Of a stretch of DNA of 8,137 nucleotides, positions 4,590 through 8,137 are shown piece by piece; within the stretch, counting starts at the first letter, position 1, and each line of letters starts with the position of its first letter. The notes beneath the pieces are model-generated. The model was given only the letters and a program-made list of their open reading frames with translations. It was not told where the DNA came from and searched no databases. The position numbers and the translations under genes were made by a program. The stretch is from assembly GCA_903868655.1 (NCBI GenBank), contig CAIPWG010000397.1, positions 1 through 8,137 on the forward strand, in the 5' to 3' direction. This stretch comes from an uncultured Sphingomonadales bacterium. GTDB taxonomy: Bacteria > Pseudomonadota > Alphaproteobacteria > Sphingomonadales > Sphingomonadaceae.

Positions 4590-5150
4590 ATGAGCAATAT
4601 CGCCCGCATTATAGAGGTTGTTGAGCCCGAGGCACGTGCGCTCGGCTACGATCTGGTGCGCGTGGTGCTTTATGGCAAAAGCGAAGTTGGCGATGAAGAG
4701 CACACTTTGCAGGTCATGGCGGAACGGCCAGAGACCGGGCAATTGCTGATCGACGATTGCGCTGCGCTGTCGCATCGCATTTCCGACCGGCTCGACGCGT
4801 TGGAAGAATCGGGTGAAGTGCTGATCGACGGAGCTTATCGGCTTGAAGTCAGTTCTCCTGGCATCGATCGCCCGTTGACCCGCGCGAAAGATTTTGCCGC
4901 GTGGATAGGGCATGAAATCCGCATCGAGTTGACCGAGCTGCTCGACAAGCGCCGCCGGTTTCGCGGTGAACTCGTCGGGTTCGATGCCACAACAAACACA
5001 ATTTCGATCGAGGAGGATGCCGTGGTATATGCCGTGCCATTCGCTCTCGTTACCACTGCCAAGCTTATCCTGACGGACAAGCTGATAGCCGCTTCCCGCC
5101 CGATCGACATGACCGGGGTGGAATCAATCGTCGAGGAACAGGAAGACTAA
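4590..5150 (+). CDS. rimP: Ribosome maturation factor RimP
   Basis: RimP is a cytoplasmic assembly factor that binds the free 30S subunit and is needed for its maturation. The 186-residue protein has the RimP N-terminal alpha/beta domain (about 1-95) ending in the family signature YRLEVSSPGIDRPLTR (83-98), followed by the SH3-like C-terminal domain with FRGELVGFD (124-132) and a final acidic tail. It is longer than the E. coli protein (about 150), mainly through the C-terminus, as is common in alphaproteobacteria. The ATG at 4590 is chosen because GGAG sits 5 nt upstream and homology begins at SNIARIIEVVEPEA; the open frame extends further upstream but lacks family features. nusA follows 3 nt after the stop, the standard operon arrangement. 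Confidence 0.96.
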   Translation: MSNIARIIEVVEPEARALGYDLVRVVLYGKSEVGDEEHTLQVMAERPETGQLLIDDCAALSHRISDRLDALEESGEVLIDGAYRLEVSSPGIDRPLTRAKDFAAWIGHEIRIELTELLDKRRRFRGELVGFDATTNTISIEEDAVVYAVPFALVTTAKLILTDKLIAASRPIDMTGVESIVEEQED

Positions 5151-5153
5151 GCC

Positions 5154-6806
5154 ATGGCCAGTGCGATTTCCGCCAACCGCGCCGAGCTTCTGGCGATCGC
5201 CAACGCGGTCGCCAGCGAGAAGATGATCGACAAGTCGATCGTGATCGAAGCGATGGAAGAAGCCATCCAGAAGTCGGCGCGCAACCGTTACGGCGCCGAA
5301 AACGACATTCGCGCCAAGCTTGATCCGCGCACCGGCGATCTGCGCCTGTGGCGCGTGGTCGAGGTGGTCGAAGACGTCGAAGACTATTTCAAGCAGGTCG
5401 ACCTGAAGCAGGCTGAAAAGCTGCAGCCAGGCGCAGTGGTTGGCGACTTCATTGTCGATCCGCTGCCCGCAGTCGAACTCGGGCGTATCGACGCGCAATC
5501 GGCCAAGCAGGTGATCTTTCAGAAGGTCCGCGACGCCGAACGCGAGCGTCAGTTTGAAGAGTTCAAGGACCGGGTCAACGAAGTGATCACCGGCGTGATC
5601 AAGTCAGTCGAATTCGGTCATGTGATCGTCAACCTGGGCCGCGCCGAAGGCGTGATTCGGCGCGATCAACAAATCCCGCGCGAAGTGCCGCGTGTGGGTG
5701 AACGCGTTCGCGCGCTCGTGATGAAAGTGGAACGCACCAATCGCGGTCCGCAGATTTTCCTGAGCCGCGCGCATCCCGAATTCATGAAGAAACTGTTCGC
5801 GCAGGAAGTGCCCGAAATCTACGATGGCATCATCGAGATCAAGGCCGCCGCGCGCGATCCGGGCAGCCGCGCCAAGATCGGCGTCATCAGCCGCGACAGC
5901 TCGATCGATCCGGTCGGTGCCTGCGTCGGTATGAAAGGCAGCCGCGTTCAGGCCGTCGTGCAGGAATTGCAGGGCGAAAAGATCGACATCATCCCGTGGA
6001 GCGAAGATACCGCGACTTTCGTGGTCAACGCATTGCAGCCTGCAACCGTCAGCCGCGTGGTTATCGATGAGGAAGAGGGCCGCATCGAAGTGGTGGTGCC
6101 CGATGACCAGCTGAGCCTGGCTATCGGCCGTCGTGGTCAGAACGTGCGGCTTGCTTCATCGCTGACCGGTTCGGCAATCGACATCATGACCGAAGCCGAA
6201 TCGTCTGAAAAACGTCAGAAGGAATTCACCGAGCGTTCCAAGACGTTCGAGGAAGAACTCGATGTCGATGAGACGCTGTCGCAGCTGCTGGTGGCCGAAG
6301 GCTTCAGCGAGCTGGAAGAAGTCGCGTATATCGAGATCAGCGAACTGTCTAACATCGACGGCTTTGACGATGAACTCGCGGCCGAATTGCAGAACCGCGC
6401 ACTCGACGCGCTGGAACGCCGCGAAGAAGGCCAGCGCGAGGAACGTCGCAATCTGGGTGTCGAAGACGCCTTGGCTGAACTGCCGCACTTGACTGAAGCC
6501 ATGTTGGTGACGCTGGGCAAGGGCGGGATCAAGACGCTGGACGATCTGGCCGATCTGTCGACCGATGAATTGATCGCGCGCAAGCGGGTGAGCGAACAAC
6601 GCCGTCGTGGCAACACCAACGAACGTCCGGATCGTCGCGAACGCTCCGAACGCAGCGAAGACAAGGGCGGAGTGCTCGGCGAATACGGCCTGACCGAGGA
6701 ACAAGGCAACGAAATCATCATGGCCGCGCGCGCGCATTGGTTCGAAGACGAACCTGTCGCTGCGGCTGCAACCGAGGAGGCCGCCCATGCGGAATCCTCG
6801 CAATGA
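5154..6806 (+). CDS. nusA: Transcription termination/antitermination factor NusA
   Basis: NusA binds RNA polymerase and nascent RNA and modulates pausing, intrinsic and Rho termination, and antitermination. In the 550-residue protein the RNAP-binding N-terminal domain (1-135) is followed by S1 (about 139-205, with VITGVIKSVEFGHVIVNLGR), KH1 with its GxxG loop G259-MK-G262, and KH2 with G325-RR-G328. The KH1 region also contains the conserved IDPVGACVGMKGSRV. Two C-terminal helical repeats follow (about 363-425 and 432-530). The second is interrupted at about 477-505 by an Arg/Glu-rich, low-complexity stretch. The C-terminal Ala/Glu tail ends over the ylxR start. GGAAG lies 8 nt before the ATG. 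The gene is slightly longer than E. coli nusA (495 residues), due mostly to the linker and tail. Confidence 0.97.
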   Translation: MASAISANRAELLAIANAVASEKMIDKSIVIEAMEEAIQKSARNRYGAENDIRAKLDPRTGDLRLWRVVEVVEDVEDYFKQVDLKQAEKLQPGAVVGDFIVDPLPAVELGRIDAQSAKQVIFQKVRDAERERQFEEFKDRVNEVITGVIKSVEFGHVIVNLGRAEGVIRRDQQIPREVPRVGERVRALVMKVERTNRGPQIFLSRAHPEFMKKLFAQEVPEIYDGIIEIKAAARDPGSRAKIGVISRDSSIDPVGACVGMKGSRVQAVVQELQGEKIDIIPWSEDTATFVVNALQPATVSRVVIDEEEGRIEVVVPDDQLSLAIGRRGQNVRLASSLTGSAIDIMTEAESSEKRQKEFTERSKTFEEELDVDETLSQLLVAEGFSELEEVAYIEISELSNIDGFDDELAAELQNRALDALERREEGQREERRNLGVEDALAELPHLTEAMLVTLGKGGIKTLDDLADLSTDELIARKRVSEQRRRGNTNERPDRRERSERSEDKGGVLGEYGLTEEQGNEIIMAARAHWFEDEPVAAAATEEAAHAESSQ

Positions 6807-7617
6807 GCCGCTAACCGCGCAAATCCGGGGCAAGGCTCGCGGCCCGGTATCTCACCGGGGCGCGGGCGGCACCCCCGTGCCGGATCGTCCTGACCTCGCT
6901 GGTTTGGACGGCCGAAAAGCTGCGCCTGCGCGGGCTGTTCCCGAACGCAAATGTATCCTGAGCGGGCAGCACGATACGCGTGACGACCTCGTCCGACTGG
7001 CAATTTCGCCCGATGGCGACGTGCTGCCCGACGTGCTGGCGCGTGCGCCCGGACGGGGTGCCTGGATCGGTGTGTCCCGCGCAGAACTGGATCAGGCACT
7101 TGCCAAGGGCAAGCTCAAGGGCGCGTTGGCGCGTGCCTTCAAGGGCACGCCGCTGGTCATTCCTGGCGATCTGTCCGACCGCATCGAAGCCGCTTTGCGG
7201 CGCGCTCTGGCTGATCGGCTTGGCATCGAATTACGCGCGGGCATGATTGTGCTGGGTACCGAAAAGATCGCTGCTGCGGCGCGTGCCGGAGTGGTGTCGT
7301 TTCTGGGTCATGCCAGCGATGCCGGTGGCGATGGCGCGGGCAAATTGGCACAAGCTTGGCGCGTGGGCGAAATGGCCGAAGGCACCGGGATGAAAGGCGT
7401 CATCTTGCCGCTGGACCGGGCGGCGTTGTCTGTGGCATTGGGCCGCGACAACGTCGTACATCTGGCGTTGACTGATGCCGCTGCCGCCGAGCGCGTGACA
7501 GGGCTGCTCGGGCGCCTCCAGAATTTTCTTGGGTGCGAACCTGCCGGTGATGGATTTGCCGCAAAGGCAACCGTTGCAGCAGTCCCGAGCGATGATATTG
7601 ATACGAAGGGCGAATGA
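6787..7617 (+). CDS. YlxR (DUF448) - L7Ae-like RNA-binding fusion protein
   Basis: A 276-residue protein with two predicted nucleic-acid-binding modules. The YlxR/DUF448 domain (about 52-120) starts with VPERKCILSG and contains the typical ARAPGRGAWIGV (85-96). The second part, from about 143, begins RLGIELRAGMIVLGTEKIAAAARAG in two overlapping stretches and resembles the L7Ae/YlxQ fold seen as a separate gene in Firmicutes. The first 50 residues are basic, low-complexity and unmatched by either domain. The start at ATG 6787 has an unusually strong GAGGAGG six bases upstream and overlaps nusA by 20 nt, implying coupled translation. It sits between nusA and infB, the classic YlxR position. The exact role is unclear; family members have been linked to RNA or nucleoid functions. 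Confidence 0.87.
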   Translation: MRNPRNEPLTAQIRGKARGPVSHRGAGGTPVPDRPDLAGLDGRKAAPARAVPERKCILSGQHDTRDDLVRLAISPDGDVLPDVLARAPGRGAWIGVSRAELDQALAKGKLKGALARAFKGTPLVIPGDLSDRIEAALRRALADRLGIELRAGMIVLGTEKIAAAARAGVVSFLGHASDAGGDGAGKLAQAWRVGEMAEGTGMKGVILPLDRAALSVALGRDNVVHLALTDAAAAERVTGLLGRLQNFLGCEPAGDGFAAKATVAAVPSDDIDTKGE

Positions 7618-8137
7618 GTTCGATGAGCGATAGCGACAAGAAGCCGACACTCGGCCGCAGGCCACTGGGCCTGAAGACCTCGGTTGAGGCCGGTGAGGTC
7701 AAGCAGACCTTCAGCCATGGCCGCACCAACAAGGTCGTGGTCGAGGTCAAACGGCGCAAGATCATGCCGCGTCCCGGCGAAGCCGCTGCGCCAGAAGCGC
7801 CCGTCGCACCGCCGCCTGTGGTCGAAGCGCAGCCTGTGGCACGCCCGACTCCGCCACCTCCGCCGCCGGTAGCGCCCACTGCCTCACGCGAGTCGCGTCA
7901 GGAATTGCAGGCGCGGTTGTTGCGCGAAGCCGAAGAGGCGCGTCTTGCCTCTGCCGAAGCCGCTTACCGGCGTGAACAGGATGAACGTGCACGCGCTGCC
8001 GAAGATGCGCGCCGCCGTACCGAGGAAGCGCGCAAACCGGAGGAAGCAACCGAGGTTGCAGAACCTGCACCGGCAGTGGCTGCTCCTGAAGCAGTCGTTG
8101 CACCTGTTGCTGTCGCCGAAGCGATTGTTGAAGCACC
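7614..8137 (+). CDS. infB: Translation initiation factor IF2, N-terminal part (runs off the window)
   Basis: IF2 is the GTPase that brings fMet-tRNA to the 30S subunit and promotes 50S joining. Only the first 174 residues are in the window, before the G domain. They contain the conserved alphaproteobacterial IF2 N-terminal segment LGRRPLGLKTSVEAGEVK (13-30) followed by QTFSHGRTNKVVVEVKRRK (31-49), then a Pro/Ala-rich stretch and a highly charged Glu/Arg/Ala segment (93-148) that should form a long helix. The ATG at 7614 overlaps the ylxR stop as ATGA, with AAGG four bases upstream; an in-frame ATG at 7623 is an alternative start. The identity rests on the N-terminal segment and on the rimP-nusA-ylxR-infB order. 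Confidence 0.93.
   Translation, partial: MSSMSDSDKKPTLGRRPLGLKTSVEAGEVKQTFSHGRTNKVVVEVKRRKIMPRPGEAAAPEAPVAPPPVVEAQPVARPTPPPPPPVAPTASRESRQELQARLLREAEEARLASAEAAYRREQDERARAAEDARRRTEEARKPEEATEVAEPAPAVAAPEAVVAPVAVAEAIVEA

Noticed and set aside
4336..4593. An 85-residue frame that overlaps the rimP start as ATGA, possibly a leader peptide gene
   Set aside because: Third-position composition is mixed, the start has no clear ribosome-binding site, and the frame runs through repeats and promoter-like elements.
1..8137. CRISPR arrays, insertion sequences, or integrase/toxin genes
   Set aside because: No regularly spaced repeats, no transposase motifs and no terminal inverted repeats were found in the window.

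Overview
The window is a GC-rich bacterial chromosome segment from an alphaproteobacterium, most likely a sphingomonad. Three things point there: the gene order rimP-nusA-ylxR-infB, the style of NusA (a long acidic, Arg-rich C-terminus) and IF2 (a long Ala/Pro/Glu-rich N-terminus), and the YlxR-L7Ae fusion. The genus is an inference; no search was possible.

Left edge (1-970). A minus-strand fragment holds only the C-terminal (nucleotide-sugar-binding) half of a GT4 glycosyltransferase. Its N-terminal half is missing: the frame hits a stop at 668-670, and a tRNA lies where the rest of the gene would be. Beside it, on the plus strand, is a small unrecognised ORF (616-888) with coding-like composition. 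A tRNA-Arg(UCU) with encoded CCA follows on the minus strand (970-1046). Its 3' end faces the broken glycosyltransferase, which is where an integrated element would sit.

Minus-strand metabolic pair (1103-2991). A gamma-butyrobetaine hydroxylase-like Fe(II)/2-oxoglutarate dioxygenase is translationally coupled (ATGA overlap) to a class II aldolase/adducin-family protein. Across a 151-nt divergent intergenic region, which carries a perfect 6-4-6 palindrome, lies a plus-strand queuosine-precursor transporter of the YhhQ/VUT family. That gene converges on a minus-strand PspC-domain protein with only 4 nt between the stops.

PspC unit (3936-4249) and its upstream region. PspC is preceded by an unrecognised 33-residue peptide gene that is essentially one hydrophobic segment. 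Upstream of the peptide is a good match to a sigma-54 -24/-12 promoter with correct GG-N10-GC spacing. Further upstream, in the same 340-nt gap, are a palindrome and a long hairpin that exclude each other, plus two pairs of helically phased direct repeats. Phage-shock genes are sigma-54 controlled in enterobacteria, so this gap is the most interesting part of the window. It must also hold the promoter of the rightward housekeeping operon.

Right part (4590-8137). A tightly packed translation/transcription operon: rimP (30S maturation), nusA (transcription elongation/termination factor), a ylxR-L7Ae RNA-binding protein, and the 5' end of infB (translation initiation factor IF2). The joints are 3 nt (rimP-nusA), a 20-nt overlap (nusA-ylxR) and an ATGA overlap (ylxR-infB), so co-transcription and translational coupling are likely.
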